Positions 1-8,925 of a stretch of 64,000 bases of DNA are shown here, in pieces; the stretch's first letter is position 1; every line of letters starts with the position of its first letter. The notes beneath the pieces are model-generated. The model made no database searches. It saw only the letters and a program-made list of their open reading frames with translations, and was not told the DNA's origin. The DNA is taken from positions 14,642 to 78,641 of the forward strand of contig CABYEX010000002.1 of assembly GCA_902518075.1 (NCBI GenBank), written 5' to 3'. The DNA is from Halieaceae bacterium. GTDB taxonomy: Bacteria; Pseudomonadota; Gammaproteobacteria; Pseudomonadales; Halieaceae. A program made the translations under genes and the position numbers.

Positions 1-24
1 GTCATAGGAAAGCACTTCGTTCAT
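1..24 (-). CDS. 5' end of an unidentified gene (partial)
   Basis: Only the first eight codons (MNEVLSYD) lie inside the window; the gene runs off the left edge. The start is supported by a GGAGG Shine-Dalgarno sequence (complement of 32-36) seven bases before the ATG. A second ATG at 27-29 is too close to that site. The product cannot be identified from eight residues. It is transcribed in the same direction as the symporter pair that precedes it, but a strong hairpin at 100-128 separates them, so it may be a separate unit. Confidence 0.5.
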
Positions 25-99
25 GGCATTGCCTCCATCGTGTATATGTGACCTACTCTATCCGCATAAGCAACAATTGCACACCAGCGCCTCCAAGCG

Positions 100-128
100 G
101 CGCTTAAGGGGGGTCGCCCCCCTTGCGC
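100..128 (-). terminator. Strong GC-rich stem-loop after the symporter pair
   Basis: AAGGGGGG and CCCCCCTT form a perfect 8-bp stem around a TCG loop. It is extended by GCGC/GCGC pairing past a two-base bulge. It sits about 40 bases after the stop of the small symporter partner. There is no clear T-tract on either side, so termination is likely but not certain. Confidence 0.45.
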
Positions 129-167
129 TCGCAACATCGATAGAACCGATACTGGGGTTGTGAGCCA

Positions 168-287
168 CTACTCCTCGTCGCCTTTATGATGGAGATAATC
201 CTTGACCACCCTCCGCCATACCCAAAGGCCCGAAATCGTCAGGACCAATCCGTAAGCAAGCGCCAGCACCACCTCTCCACTTATCAT
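168..287 (-). CDS. Small one-helix membrane partner of the sodium:solute symporter (39 aa)
   Basis: This short reading frame starts MISGEVVLALAYGLVLTISG and ends in a charged tail (WRRVVKDYLHHKGDEE). That gives one hydrophobic helix (about residues 4-24) followed by a basic then acidic cytosolic end. Its ATG overlaps the TGA of the symporter gene in an ATGA junction (284-287), so translation is almost certainly coupled. Small single-helix accessory proteins encoded beside SSS-family symporters are known in many bacteria, and this fits by size, topology and position. Its exact role in transport is inferred. It is below the usual gene-calling length and easily missed. Confidence 0.75.
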   Translation of the reverse strand: MISGEVVLALAYGLVLTISGLWVWRRVVKDYLHHKGDEE

Positions 288-1948
288 TTTTCTTGCCACA
301 CCATCTGCTCAGTATTCGCGATCGCTGCTTGATAAGGCAGGGCGTAAAACAAGGTCAACGCCACGGCAATCATCGCTCCCATTGTCACCATCACCTTTGG
401 CCATACCAAAGTCTGCCGGATGACTACGGGGTCTCGCTCCTGCGGCGGCATGGTGTGCAGTGCTTCACGATACTTCGCCTCATGCATCGAGATCGCGCCC
501 CGATTCGATACGATCCGCACCACGAGATAGCTACCAACAACGCCGACTAGAATCGGATCAGCCAAAACCGGCCACTGCACCCAACCTGCGAGAGACAGGG
601 CATTCATGGTCACGTTCACACCGAATCCCGTCACCATGCCCCAAAAGGCGCCTGCCTCTGTCAGTCGTCCGCTCCAGATACTCATAAATGCCACGACGCC
701 CCAGGAAGACGCAAACAGCGGGCCTGCAAAGTGAGTAAGCCAATAAATATTACGCGGCAGCAACAGCGCCAAGGCAATCACGGACAGGCCCACCATCAAC
801 ATGGCCAATCTCGCTGCTCTCAAGTGCAAGCGGCTCTGAGCATTATTGCCGACTCCTTCAGCAACCTGCTCATTCCCGCTCCCCAGAATGTCGTGACTAA
901 CGCTAAAACCCACCAGCGACAGAAAAGTCGAGGCAGAAGAAAGCCCAGCCGCCAATACCCCGCATATCAGGATCGCCCCTAACGCCGTGGGCAATAAATT
1001 CATAGCAACCCAAATCATGGTGCTCTCGGCCGGCGTGATATCGGGGTTAATCAAATTCACTGTCGCGGCTGCGAAGTTGGTGATCAGATACAGCAACAAC
1101 ATGGCAATCAATGCACCGCAGGCCGACCGCAGCACCACATGCTCGCTTCTCGCCATGAGATAGCGGCTGGTCTGCCAGGGGCTCACCGCCACCACGATGC
1201 CCCACGCCACACCCAAGATGCTCGCCCAGATTAGCGCCTCCCACTCAGTCTGCCAGTAGACATCAGGCCCTATCCGGCCATGCCAGGCAATGATGCCAGG
1301 CTTCGCCTCATACACTGCAAGCGACTCGATTGCGCTAAACCAACCACCGACGGCATCGACAATGAAAAAACAGGTGATAACGATGATTCCCGAGAACAAT
1401 AGGAACATCGCCGTATCGGTCAAGATGACGCCGCGAGAGCCCGAGTACAGCGTAAACAACGAATAGCTGACCCATACCAATAGTATGGCCGCCACCTCGC
1501 TGAAACCGGTGACCTCGGTAATGATGAGCGCCATACCCCAAGTGACTGCGAGTAAGTAAGCAGAGAGCCCAACGACAATAGAAATGCCAGCAAACATCTG
1601 AATGCGACGGCTATTGAAGCGCGCCCGGAAAAAAGCGGGGACGGTCAGTGCCTGACTACGACGCAGATAGCGACCAAAAAATACCGCGCCAACGATGTAA
1701 CCGAGACAATTGAAGCAGGTCATTATGATGACGAGTGGCGCGTGCCCTTGATACGACATGCCCGCCTCGCCCATGAAAGCATTGGTGCTCATAAAACTGG
1801 CGACCAAGGTACCCAGAATCAATATGGTCGGCGCATTCCGCCCAGCGACAAAAAAATCTTCCAAATGCCGGACACGCTTTCCAGCATACCAACCAATTGC
1901 TAGATAACAGGCCAGACTGGCCATAATACCCAGCTGAAAGCTATTCAT
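284..1948 (-). CDS. Sodium:solute symporter family (SSS) permease
   Basis: A 554-residue polytopic membrane protein beginning MNSFQLGIMASLACYLAIGW, with about 13 hydrophobic segments. The N-terminal region has the SSS pattern 'DFFVAGRNAPTILILGTLVA' followed by 'FMSTNAFMGEAG'. The family couples uptake of small solutes such as amino acids, carboxylates or osmolytes to Na+. The substrate cannot be read from sequence. The neighbours (alcohol and aldehyde dehydrogenases and a DmdA-like demethylase) suggest a small organic or methylated compound, but that is inference. Sodium-driven transport suits an organism with Na+-NQR. The stop overlaps the start of the 39-residue partner. Confidence 0.85.
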   Translation of the reverse strand: MNSFQLGIMASLACYLAIGWYAGKRVRHLEDFFVAGRNAPTILILGTLVASFMSTNAFMGEAGMSYQGHAPLVIIMTCFNCLGYIVGAVFFGRYLRRSQALTVPAFFRARFNSRRIQMFAGISIVVGLSAYLLAVTWGMALIITEVTGFSEVAAILLVWVSYSLFTLYSGSRGVILTDTAMFLLFSGIIVITCFFIVDAVGGWFSAIESLAVYEAKPGIIAWHGRIGPDVYWQTEWEALIWASILGVAWGIVVAVSPWQTSRYLMARSEHVVLRSACGALIAMLLLYLITNFAAATVNLINPDITPAESTMIWVAMNLLPTALGAILICGVLAAGLSSASTFLSLVGFSVSHDILGSGNEQVAEGVGNNAQSRLHLRAARLAMLMVGLSVIALALLLPRNIYWLTHFAGPLFASSWGVVAFMSIWSGRLTEAGAFWGMVTGFGVNVTMNALSLAGWVQWPVLADPILVGVVGSYLVVRIVSNRGAISMHEAKYREALHTMPPQERDPVVIRQTLVWPKVMVTMGAMIAVALTLFYALPYQAAIANTEQMVWQEK

Positions 1949-2036
1949 AAGCGTGCTAACGGACCGTCAACCGCAATGAGACCAATCGTTGCGTGGGTAT
2001 AACCCGCTGCGTGACGATCAATGTTCACCCTCGTGA

Positions 2037-3221
2037 TCATCGGCCGACCGTAATCGCCTCAGCAATCAGACGCTCGATGGTGACTACATCTGCTGGACGT
2101 GGGTTAGTTCCCGCCGCCGCGTCCTGATGCGCTTTTTCTGCCAAACGACCCGCAGCCTCTACCGGCACGCCCAACTCAGAAAGCGTTACTGGAATGGCGA
2201 GCTGTTCCAGCAGCGTACAGATTGCTGCGTGAAATGTGTCGAAGTCGGCCTGCTGCAAACCCAGAGCACGGGACATGGCTGGCAACTTGGCCTCGATAGC
2301 TGGTGCGTTGTAGCGGAGCACCGCAGGCAGCACCACGGCGTTCGTGAGTCCGTGATGGGTGTCGTACTCCGCGCCCACCATATGACTAATGGCATGCACT
2401 AGTCCGAGCCCTTTCAGGAACGATATCCCGGCGAGACAGGCGCCGATCTGCATCCCCCCCCGGGCCATCATACTGTCGGGCGTCGCCACCGCGATGGGCA
2501 ACCAACGACCAATCAACTCGAGTCCTTCCAACGCGACGCCGTCACACATGGGGTGATAGTCGGGCACACAGTAGGCCTCAATGGCGTGCACCATGGCATC
2601 AACGCCGGTCCAGGCAGTGAGCGCGGAAGGTAAGCCTAGGGTGATCTCGGGGTCTAGCAGCGTCAGTGACGGTTTGAGGTCCGGGTGCCATACGCACAGT
2701 TTCATGCCGCGATCCGTATGGGTGATCATCGCAGTGCTTTCAGTTTCAGCTCCTGTGCCCGCTGTGGTGGGAATACAAATCAGCTTCGGAAATACATGAC
2801 CGGCAGGCAATTCCGGAACGTCCCTGTCAAAATCGAATTGCCAAACGTCGCAGTCGTTGTTGGCCGTCAGAGCAGTAGCCTTTCCGGCGTCCATTCCACT
2901 GCCTCCTCCGATAGCAATGACACTGTCATGGCCACCTTGGCGAAAGGTTTCCCGGGCTAACGCAATGTCAGAGTCTCTGGGATTAGGCGCGACCTCAGAA
3001 AACACCTCACTTTCGATGCCTGCGCTGAGGAGGGCTTGCTGAAGAATCTCTATGAAAGGCAGCGCTGCAGAGCCCTTGTCCGTCACGATAAGAGGATGGG
3101 TCAAAGCCAAATCCGATGCCTGCTGCCCCAGGGTTTTCAGGCGCCCGGGCCCGTAGGCAATCGGAACGGGGAACGACCAATCATGATTAGCGAGTAAATT
3201 TTCCTTCTCTTTGTCAGTCAT
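2037..3221 (-). CDS. Iron-containing (type III) alcohol dehydrogenase
   Basis: This is a group III metal-dependent alcohol dehydrogenase. The dinucleotide-binding motif GGGSGMDAGKA, the family signature 'CIPTTAGTGAETESTA', and the histidine-rich metal-binding stretch 'HAISHMVGAEYDTHHG' are all present in order. The frame is open to 3311, but the protein probably starts at MTDKEKENLLANHDW (3221): the 30 residues before this are atypical, and from here the length is about 394 aa, close to the family norm. The substrate is unknown. An iron ADH (DddB) belongs to known DMSP degradation clusters, which is suggestive beside the DmdA-like gene. It may also simply reduce or oxidise other short-chain alcohols. 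Confidence 0.85.
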   Translation of the reverse strand: MTDKEKENLLANHDWSFPVPIAYGPGRLKTLGQQASDLALTHPLIVTDKGSAALPFIEILQQALLSAGIESEVFSEVAPNPRDSDIALARETFRQGGHDSVIAIGGGSGMDAGKATALTANNDCDVWQFDFDRDVPELPAGHVFPKLICIPTTAGTGAETESTAMITHTDRGMKLCVWHPDLKPSLTLLDPEITLGLPSALTAWTGVDAMVHAIEAYCVPDYHPMCDGVALEGLELIGRWLPIAVATPDSMMARGGMQIGACLAGISFLKGLGLVHAISHMVGAEYDTHHGLTNAVVLPAVLRYNAPAIEAKLPAMSRALGLQQADFDTFHAAICTLLEQLAIPVTLSELGVPVEAAGRLAEKAHQDAAAGTNPRPADVVTIERLIAEAITVGR

Positions 3222-3482
3222 TTGCCGCTCATACCTCAGGTCAGATTCACTCCTATTTCGCATCATTAGCAGTAGAAAAAACTGCTCTATTCGATGAAGA
3301 ATGAGATGCATCGACGGCGCGCTTTGCTTATATTCTCGCCATCATCAGCGCGTCTATGAGGAACGATATCACGCCCTGCGGGGCGCCCAATAAAAAGATC
3401 GCTACCAGGGCGCATCACAACTCAAACATGCCAAATCTGAGGAGCCCCAGAAACTTTGGCACCAGCCAAGAGAGTGTTATCA

Positions 3483-4604
3483 ATGACAACGCCTGCTCTT
3501 TTTTTGTCACGTCGACTTCGTAAATCCCCTTTCGAAACGCGCTCCCACAAGGGCGCTACGGGGGCATCAGTCTATAACCATGTGGTGCTGCCCTCAGTTT
3601 ATGCATCGCTTGAAGAGGACTACTGGCACCTTAGAGAGCATGTTCAGATCTGGGACGTAGCCTGTCAGGTTCAGGTTGAAATCAAGGGGCCTGATGCACT
3701 CAAGCTCGCTGAGTATCTGACCCCCAGAGATCTGTCCAAGATTGTGCCCGGGCAGTGCATGTATGTGCCGCTGATTGACGAAAAGGCCGGCATCATCAAC
3801 GATCCCATCATCTTGTGCCTGGCACCCGACCGGTTCTGGCTATCGATCTCGGACTCTGACGTATTACTCTGGGTCAAAGGACTAGCTGTTGGCGCGGGCT
3901 TCGATGTCGAAGTCTGCGATCCCGACGTATTCCCCCTCTCAATTCAGGGCCCCAAGTCAGAAACCTTGTTGAGCCGACTGATCGACGAGCCCGTCGAGGA
4001 TATCCGGTTCTTCCGCTTCATCGAGACACAGATTGCCGGTATACCACTGGTAATAGCTCGAACGGGCTGGAGTGGTCAGGGAGGCTTTGAGCTCTACCTG
4101 AGCGATTCGTCCGAGGGGGAGCGCTTGTGGGACATCGTGACCGAAGCCGGCGCCGATCTGAATCTGCGCCCGGGCTGCCCCAATTTGATCGACCGGATCG
4201 AGACCGGGCTGCTCTCCCATGGCAACGACATGACGCTTGACAACAACCCGATTGAGTCAGGGCTGGACCGTTTCTTTAAAATGGGTAAAACCGCTGACTA
4301 CCTAGGCCGGGAGGCGCTGGAGAGGATCGCAGAAGCGGGCTGCCCGCTAAAAATGGTCAGGCTGGTGATACGGGGCGATCCAGCGCGCAATCCCAGGGAA
4401 ACCTACCCCATCACCGTAGCTGGGACAGACCTTTCCGGCTACGTGACCAGCATTACCTATTCTCCGCGGCTCAAGTGCAACGTCGGCATGGGCTACGTGC
4501 CCAGCGACCACGCTGAGGTGGGCACCGAGCTAGCGATTGCGTTGCCTGATCGCATCGCGAAAGGGCGCATTGCAGATAAGGATTGGCAAACCGGCGAAAA
4601 GTAG
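3483..4604 (+). CDS. dmdA: Dimethylsulfoniopropionate demethylase-like GcvT-family protein
   Basis: A 373-residue member of the aminomethyltransferase (GcvT) fold family. DmdA moves a methyl group from DMSP to tetrahydrofolate, giving methylmercaptopropionate. Stretches that I recognise as DmdA-like include 'LSRRLRKSPFETR', 'YNHVVLP', 'EHVQIWDVA', 'RDLSK', 'ISDSDV', 'SIQGPKS' and 'PGCPNLIDRIETGLLSHGND'. Ordinary GcvT proteins do not look like this. ATG 3483 is preferred over the upstream TTG (3456) because AAGAGAG lies eight bases before it. The gene is divergent from the alcohol dehydrogenase and convergent with the aldehyde dehydrogenase. A DmdA-clade paralog acting on another methylated substrate is the main alternative. 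Confidence 0.68.
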   Translation: MTTPALFLSRRLRKSPFETRSHKGATGASVYNHVVLPSVYASLEEDYWHLREHVQIWDVACQVQVEIKGPDALKLAEYLTPRDLSKIVPGQCMYVPLIDEKAGIINDPIILCLAPDRFWLSISDSDVLLWVKGLAVGAGFDVEVCDPDVFPLSIQGPKSETLLSRLIDEPVEDIRFFRFIETQIAGIPLVIARTGWSGQGGFELYLSDSSEGERLWDIVTEAGADLNLRPGCPNLIDRIETGLLSHGNDMTLDNNPIESGLDRFFKMGKTADYLGREALERIAEAGCPLKMVRLVIRGDPARNPRETYPITVAGTDLSGYVTSITYSPRLKCNVGMGYVPSDHAEVGTELAIALPDRIAKGRIADKDWQTGEK

Positions 4605-4618
4605 ACTCGCCGCAGGGC

Positions 4619-6046
4619 TCACGCCAATCCATGCACCATTTTAGTTTCGAGAAAGTCCTCGAGACCCATGTCTCCGCCTTCCCGACCGTTACCCGAGGCT
4701 TTGTAGCCGCCAAACGGGGAGCCGTATTCGTAGGCGCCACCATTAATGTGCACTGCACCGGCTCTCAACGATCGTGACAATCTCGCTGCGCGCTCAGCGC
4801 TACCGGTCTGAACATACGCGGCGAGACCATAGGGCGTATCGTTCGCTATCTCGACCGCCTCCTCTTCGCTGTCGAAGGGAATAATGGCGAGAACAGGGCC
4901 AAAGATTTCTTCTCTGGCCACCCGCATGGTGTTGTTCACGTCCGCAAAAATGGTGGGTCGAACAAACCATCCTGCCTCAAAGCCCTCAGGACGGCCCATG
5001 CCACCAGCGATCAGATTGGCACCCTCATCAATACCGACCTGAATCATATTTTGCACGCGATCAAACTGAATCTGATCAAACAACGGGCCGATGTGATCGC
5101 CTTCCTCTTCCGGATTTCCCACAGCGGTGGCTTCCGCCGCGCGCCGAGCAATTCCCACGACCTCGTCGTAGCAGGACCGCTCTACCAGCAGCCGCGTCGG
5201 TGCATCACAAGACTGCCCCGTGTTAAACATGCACTCGGCAACGGACTGCGTGACCCGCTCCTCAAGGTCGCAGTCGGCAAATACCAGGTTAGGCGATTTG
5301 CCACCAAGCTCGAGAGTGACGCGCTTTACCGAGTCAGCCGCGTCGCGAGTCACCGCCGTACCGGCTCGGGTTGACCCGGTAAACGACATCATTTGCACAT
5401 CGGGGTGACGAGACAACGCACCGCCCACAACGGGACCGACGCCATTCACTAGATTAAAAACACCTGCAGGCACGCCGGCATCATCGAGGATCTCCGCGTA
5501 AATCATAGCCGAGACAGGGGTATGTTCACTGGGTTTGAGCACGCAGGTGCAGCCTGTGGCAATGACAGGAAGCACTTTGAGCACGACCTGATTCATCGGC
5601 CAATTCCACGGCGTAATCAGCCCACAGACACCAATCGGCTCCCTAAGCAGCACCTCGCCGTTTTCAAACCGCTCCTGCTCTTCCAGCTTTTCCAGTGCCG
5701 CAACAAAGCCATCGAGGTGCCCAATCGCGGCGTCGGCCTGCGCTTCTCTGGCCATCGTAATCGGCGCGCCCATCTCTAAACGCATGGCCTGCGCTAGCTC
5801 CTCAAACCGTTGCTCTGTCACCGCTCTAATACGAGCCAGCAAATCGAGCCGCTCTGCCTTATTGGACAGGCTGAATTGATCAAAGGCAGCCGCTGCCGCG
5901 GCAACCGCTCGGTCCACGTCTGCCTCACCACCCAATGCCACCTCGCCAACCTGTTCGACTGAAGCGGGATTAAGCACTGGCATCCTATTGGCAGAGAGTG
6001 GATCCACCCATTCTCCGTTGATGTAAAACTTCAATAATTTATCCAA
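4619..6046 (-). CDS. NAD(P)-dependent aldehyde dehydrogenase
   Basis: A 475-residue aldehyde dehydrogenase of the usual length. It contains the substrate and cofactor motifs 'PWNWPMNQVV', 'SFTGSTRAGTAV', the catalytic glutamate region 'TLELGGKSPNL' and the catalytic cysteine in 'FNTGQSCDAPTR'. It oxidises an aldehyde to the acid through a thiohemiacetal on that Cys. The exact substrate is not evident. The 14-base gap to the DmdA-like gene means the two converge tail to tail. With the nearby iron alcohol dehydrogenase it could form an alcohol to aldehyde to acid route. The MOSC gene lies just upstream in the same direction, separated by 27 bases. Confidence 0.85.
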   Translation of the reverse strand: MDKLLKFYINGEWVDPLSANRMPVLNPASVEQVGEVALGGEADVDRAVAAAAAAFDQFSLSNKAERLDLLARIRAVTEQRFEELAQAMRLEMGAPITMAREAQADAAIGHLDGFVAALEKLEEQERFENGEVLLREPIGVCGLITPWNWPMNQVVLKVLPVIATGCTCVLKPSEHTPVSAMIYAEILDDAGVPAGVFNLVNGVGPVVGGALSRHPDVQMMSFTGSTRAGTAVTRDAADSVKRVTLELGGKSPNLVFADCDLEERVTQSVAECMFNTGQSCDAPTRLLVERSCYDEVVGIARRAAEATAVGNPEEEGDHIGPLFDQIQFDRVQNMIQVGIDEGANLIAGGMGRPEGFEAGWFVRPTIFADVNNTMRVAREEIFGPVLAIIPFDSEEEAVEIANDTPYGLAAYVQTGSAERAARLSRSLRAGAVHINGGAYEYGSPFGGYKASGNGREGGDMGLEDFLETKMVHGLA

Positions 6047-6073
6047 GACGCTCGACTCCCTCGCAAACCGCCA

Positions 6074-6652
6074 TCAGGCGCGTAGCCATTTTGGCAAGAC
6101 TTCGGGCGCTATCGAGACGCCCTCCCCAACCGATACCACTCCCGGCACCTCTACCACACCGACCAGACCTCGACTGAATTTGGAGGCCTCAATAAAGTCC
6201 GCCTCCCCCAATGACACCCCAGTAACGGCTTCGTGACCCTCTGCAACATACTGCGACATTCGACTGCAGGGTGGGTTGTACTCCTCTACCATCAGCGCGA
6301 CACCCCCCTCGAAGGTAAAGATCGTGCCGCGAGGCAAGCGGGAAAAATCCGGTATACCCGAAATACTCAGGTTCACCGCCACATCACCAGCACTCAGCGG
6401 TGTCGCTAGGCTCAATGCTTGGGACACCTTATCAAGGTCTTCCTGTGCCACGGCTGACCACTGACGCTCATTGCGCCGCTCGGTGCCACCCGGTTGTTTA
6501 TCAGTTTGCTCCCAGGCTTTTCGGGTGAGACCTCGGTGCCGGTCACCAACTATCCCGTCAAAGGCAAATTCGAGCGAACTCTGCGCGGCCTTACTCAGTG
6601 TTCCCGTATCACCAAGGAAAAGGCTCGCGACCGTTCCGTGTAAAGGCTCCAT
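6074..6652 (-). CDS. MOSC-domain sulfurase-like protein
   Basis: A 192-residue protein with the layout of stand-alone MOSC domains: 'GIVGDRHRG' near the N-terminus, and 'VMVEEYNPPCSRMSQYV'-like sequence carrying the single conserved cysteine near residue 140. MOSC domains bind or transfer sulfur or molybdenum-cofactor groups. The start at 6652 is chosen because AGGAG sits eight bases before MEPLHGTVASLFLG; the frame is open 20 codons further but without a ribosome site. It is immediately upstream of the aldehyde dehydrogenase on the same strand, so cotranscription is likely. The partner substrate is unknown. Confidence 0.75.
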   Translation of the reverse strand: MEPLHGTVASLFLGDTGTLSKAAQSSLEFAFDGIVGDRHRGLTRKAWEQTDKQPGGTERRNERQWSAVAQEDLDKVSQALSLATPLSAGDVAVNLSISGIPDFSRLPRGTIFTFEGGVALMVEEYNPPCSRMSQYVAEGHEAVTGVSLGEADFIEASKFSRGLVGVVEVPGVVSVGEGVSIAPEVLPKWLRA

Positions 6653-6784
6653 CAATAAAGCTCCTAATAGCGATACCGGCACATTCTGACACGAGGCCGT
6701 GCGGAACAACATCCGCTCGAACCAAGGCCTTTATAAGAAGGTAAAGCCGCGGTGGCCAGAGCATATTGATCGTATACTCTTTCG

Positions 6785-7795
6785 ATGGACAGCACAGCCG
6801 GACCACTCAACCAACTCATCTCCGACGGACTTGCCGTGATAGCGCCGCATGTGCCCCGAGACCTGACATGGCCCATCCTGCTACTGACTGTCGGCCTTGC
6901 CACTACCATTTGGCTCTTACGCAATGGTTTTGGCGCAAAGGGCGCGGATGGCCGGGTGCGCAAGATGCCGCTAAGGCAGTTCCTGTTACCTGCGGAGATC
7001 TACACCCATGTCTCAGCACGCGTCGACGTCGGACTCTACGTCTTTGAGCGCTTACTGCGCCCGCTGTGGGTGACCACGCTGCTCATCGGCATAGCGCCGG
7101 GTACTGAGGCGCTGGTCATAGACACACTCAGTGCGCTGCTGGGCAGTGGGCCCGGCCTGCACAGCCACTACGGCTGGATGTTGCTCTACAGTCTGCTCAC
7201 TCTGCTGCTATACGATTTGCTTTTTTTTCTCATTCACTACGCGGAGCACAAAATCCCGGCGCTCTGGGCCATTCACAAAGTTCACCATTCGGCAGAAGTG
7301 CTCACACCGCTTACTCGCTACCGGGAGCATTTTTTGGAGGGACCCATTTACGCAATCGGCGCCGCGCTGTCCTTCGGCATCGCCGCTGGCCTTTTCGGCT
7401 GGCTATTCAGTGACAGTATTGCGCAAGCCACGCTGTTCAATATAGGCTTTTTTGCGCTGCTATTCGGCTTCAATGGCTCCTTTCGTCACTATCACGTGGC
7501 TTTTCACTACCCTCGTTGGCTCTCGAAATGGCTGCATAGCCCCGTGATGCATCACACTCACCATAGTTACCTTGAGCACCATTGGGACACAAACTTGGCA
7601 GCGGTCACCAGTATTTGGGATCGAGCGTTCGGCACCCTCTATATCCCCGAAAAAGACGAGTACACGCCGTGGGGATTGGGGCCAGCCAGCCAAGGTGAAT
7701 ACCGATCCTTTTGGCAGAACGTTTTGGGCCCCTTTCGCGACTGGAGCGCAATGATCAAGGGCAAAAGCGGTTCATCGGCGGGTCTCCATGAATAA
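6785..7795 (+). CDS. Fatty acid hydroxylase / sterol desaturase family membrane enzyme
   Basis: A 336-residue integral membrane di-iron protein. The histidine clusters that bind iron are visible in order: 'HYAEH', 'HKVHHS' and 'HHTHHSYLEHHWDTN', between hydrophobic segments. Members hydroxylate or desaturate lipids (sterols, fatty acids, carotenoids). Which lipid is used here cannot be told. The last codons overlap the start of the next small gene by eight bases, so the two are translated together. Confidence 0.8.
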   Translation: MDSTAGPLNQLISDGLAVIAPHVPRDLTWPILLLTVGLATTIWLLRNGFGAKGADGRVRKMPLRQFLLPAEIYTHVSARVDVGLYVFERLLRPLWVTTLLIGIAPGTEALVIDTLSALLGSGPGLHSHYGWMLLYSLLTLLLYDLLFFLIHYAEHKIPALWAIHKVHHSAEVLTPLTRYREHFLEGPIYAIGAALSFGIAAGLFGWLFSDSIAQATLFNIGFFALLFGFNGSFRHYHVAFHYPRWLSKWLHSPVMHHTHHSYLEHHWDTNLAAVTSIWDRAFGTLYIPEKDEYTPWGLGPASQGEYRSFWQNVLGPFRDWSAMIKGKSGSSAGLHE

Positions 7796-8057
7796 ACTTT
7801 TTGCTGCATTGATGACTGTGATGATTCTGGGAACAGTTGCCGTCGTATTTTTTATGGGCATCATGTCGCTTGGGGGGTTGCCCGAAAACAAAACGTCGGA
7901 AGCGGAGCAAATCACATCGGACAGCGCGCTAACTTACGGCACAGATTTCACAGACTGGCGATATCTGACCTCCGCCGCACTAACGCAATGGCGCTATGAC
8001 GAAGCCGATAATGGCCGGCATAAGCTCATGGACTTCAGTAGGGCTATAGGCGTTTGA
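7788..8057 (+). CDS. Small conserved-looking membrane-anchored protein (89 aa)
   Basis: I do not recognise this family. It has an N-terminal hydrophobic helix (MNKLFAALMTVMILGTVAVV and on to about residue 30), then a soluble tail with 'DFTDWRYLTSAALTQWRYDE'. The ATG lies inside the final codons of the lipid hydroxylase gene, overlapping by eight bases in another frame. That argues for coupled expression and a related membrane role. It could be a signal anchor or an uncleaved signal peptide. Confidence 0.6.
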   Translation: MNKLFAALMTVMILGTVAVVFFMGIMSLGGLPENKTSEAEQITSDSALTYGTDFTDWRYLTSAALTQWRYDEADNGRHKLMDFSRAIGV

Positions 8058-8116
8058 TATTCCGGCGCGTGCCCTAAAGCCGGTAGCATAGCCGCACCAC
8101 TATTTCAGGATCCCGT

Positions 8117-8866
8117 ATGAAGCGCCATCATTACGGCAGAACACCCACTGGCCCGGGTGAATACAGAGAGGGCACTGCCGAACTGGCTAGACCCAAAGAG
8201 GCGGCAACACTGATCGTGGTCCGCGCCGGGCCGAAACCTACTTTACTGATGGGCAAGCGCGCGGCCAGCCATCGCTTTATGCCCAACAAATTTGTCTTCC
8301 CCGGTGGCCGATTGGATCTGATAGACCAGCGACTGCAAGTACCGGGCGACCTGAGCCGGCGCGTAATGGAGCGGCTGCGAAAGGCCACAAGAAAGACCGT
8401 GAACGATCGCAAGCTTCGAGGCCTAGCATTGGCGGCCATCAGAGAAACCTTTGAGGAAACCGGCCTGATTGTAGGCCGACCCGCCTCCAGAACTGTGACG
8501 ACAACACACCCGGTTTGGCGGGACTACCTTGCTCACGGTGCTGAGCCACCGTTGGAGCACATGGATTTTATCGCCCGGGCGATCACACCCGCCTATCGCA
8601 CCCGGCGTTTCGATACGCGCTTCTTCATGATTCATGACCAGTTCATCTACAACGACCCCGAGCAGATCAGCGATGCCAACGGCGAGCTAAATGAGCTCCA
8701 TTGGCTGACACTGCATGAGGCGCGACGACTGGATCTACCCGCGGTAACACGATGGGCCATTGATCTGGTCGAGCAACGGATCCAGCTGAGCCCGGCAGAG
8801 CAGCTTAAACAGACCGCGCCCTTTGTGCGCTTCATCAAGGGGCAGGAGATTTCGATCGATCTCTGA
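8117..8866 (+). CDS. NUDIX hydrolase
   Basis: A 249-residue protein with a NUDIX box: 'FPGGRLDL' at about residues 64-71 and, after an insertion of some 30 residues, 'AAIRETFEETGLIVG' (REXXEEXGU signature). The spacing between the G and REXXEE parts is longer than the classical 23-residue box, as in larger CoA or ADP-sugar type NUDIX enzymes. It cleaves a nucleoside diphosphate linked to another moiety; the substrate is unknown. It follows the small membrane protein after 59 bases and may belong to the same unit. Confidence 0.8.
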   Translation: MKRHHYGRTPTGPGEYREGTAELARPKEAATLIVVRAGPKPTLLMGKRAASHRFMPNKFVFPGGRLDLIDQRLQVPGDLSRRVMERLRKATRKTVNDRKLRGLALAAIRETFEETGLIVGRPASRTVTTTHPVWRDYLAHGAEPPLEHMDFIARAITPAYRTRRFDTRFFMIHDQFIYNDPEQISDANGELNELHWLTLHEARRLDLPAVTRWAIDLVEQRIQLSPAEQLKQTAPFVRFIKGQEISIDL

Positions 8867-8925
8867 TTATGCCACACCCACGCGCTCTGATTGGTACACT
8901 CACAGCCCGCAGCAGGAATTTTTGT

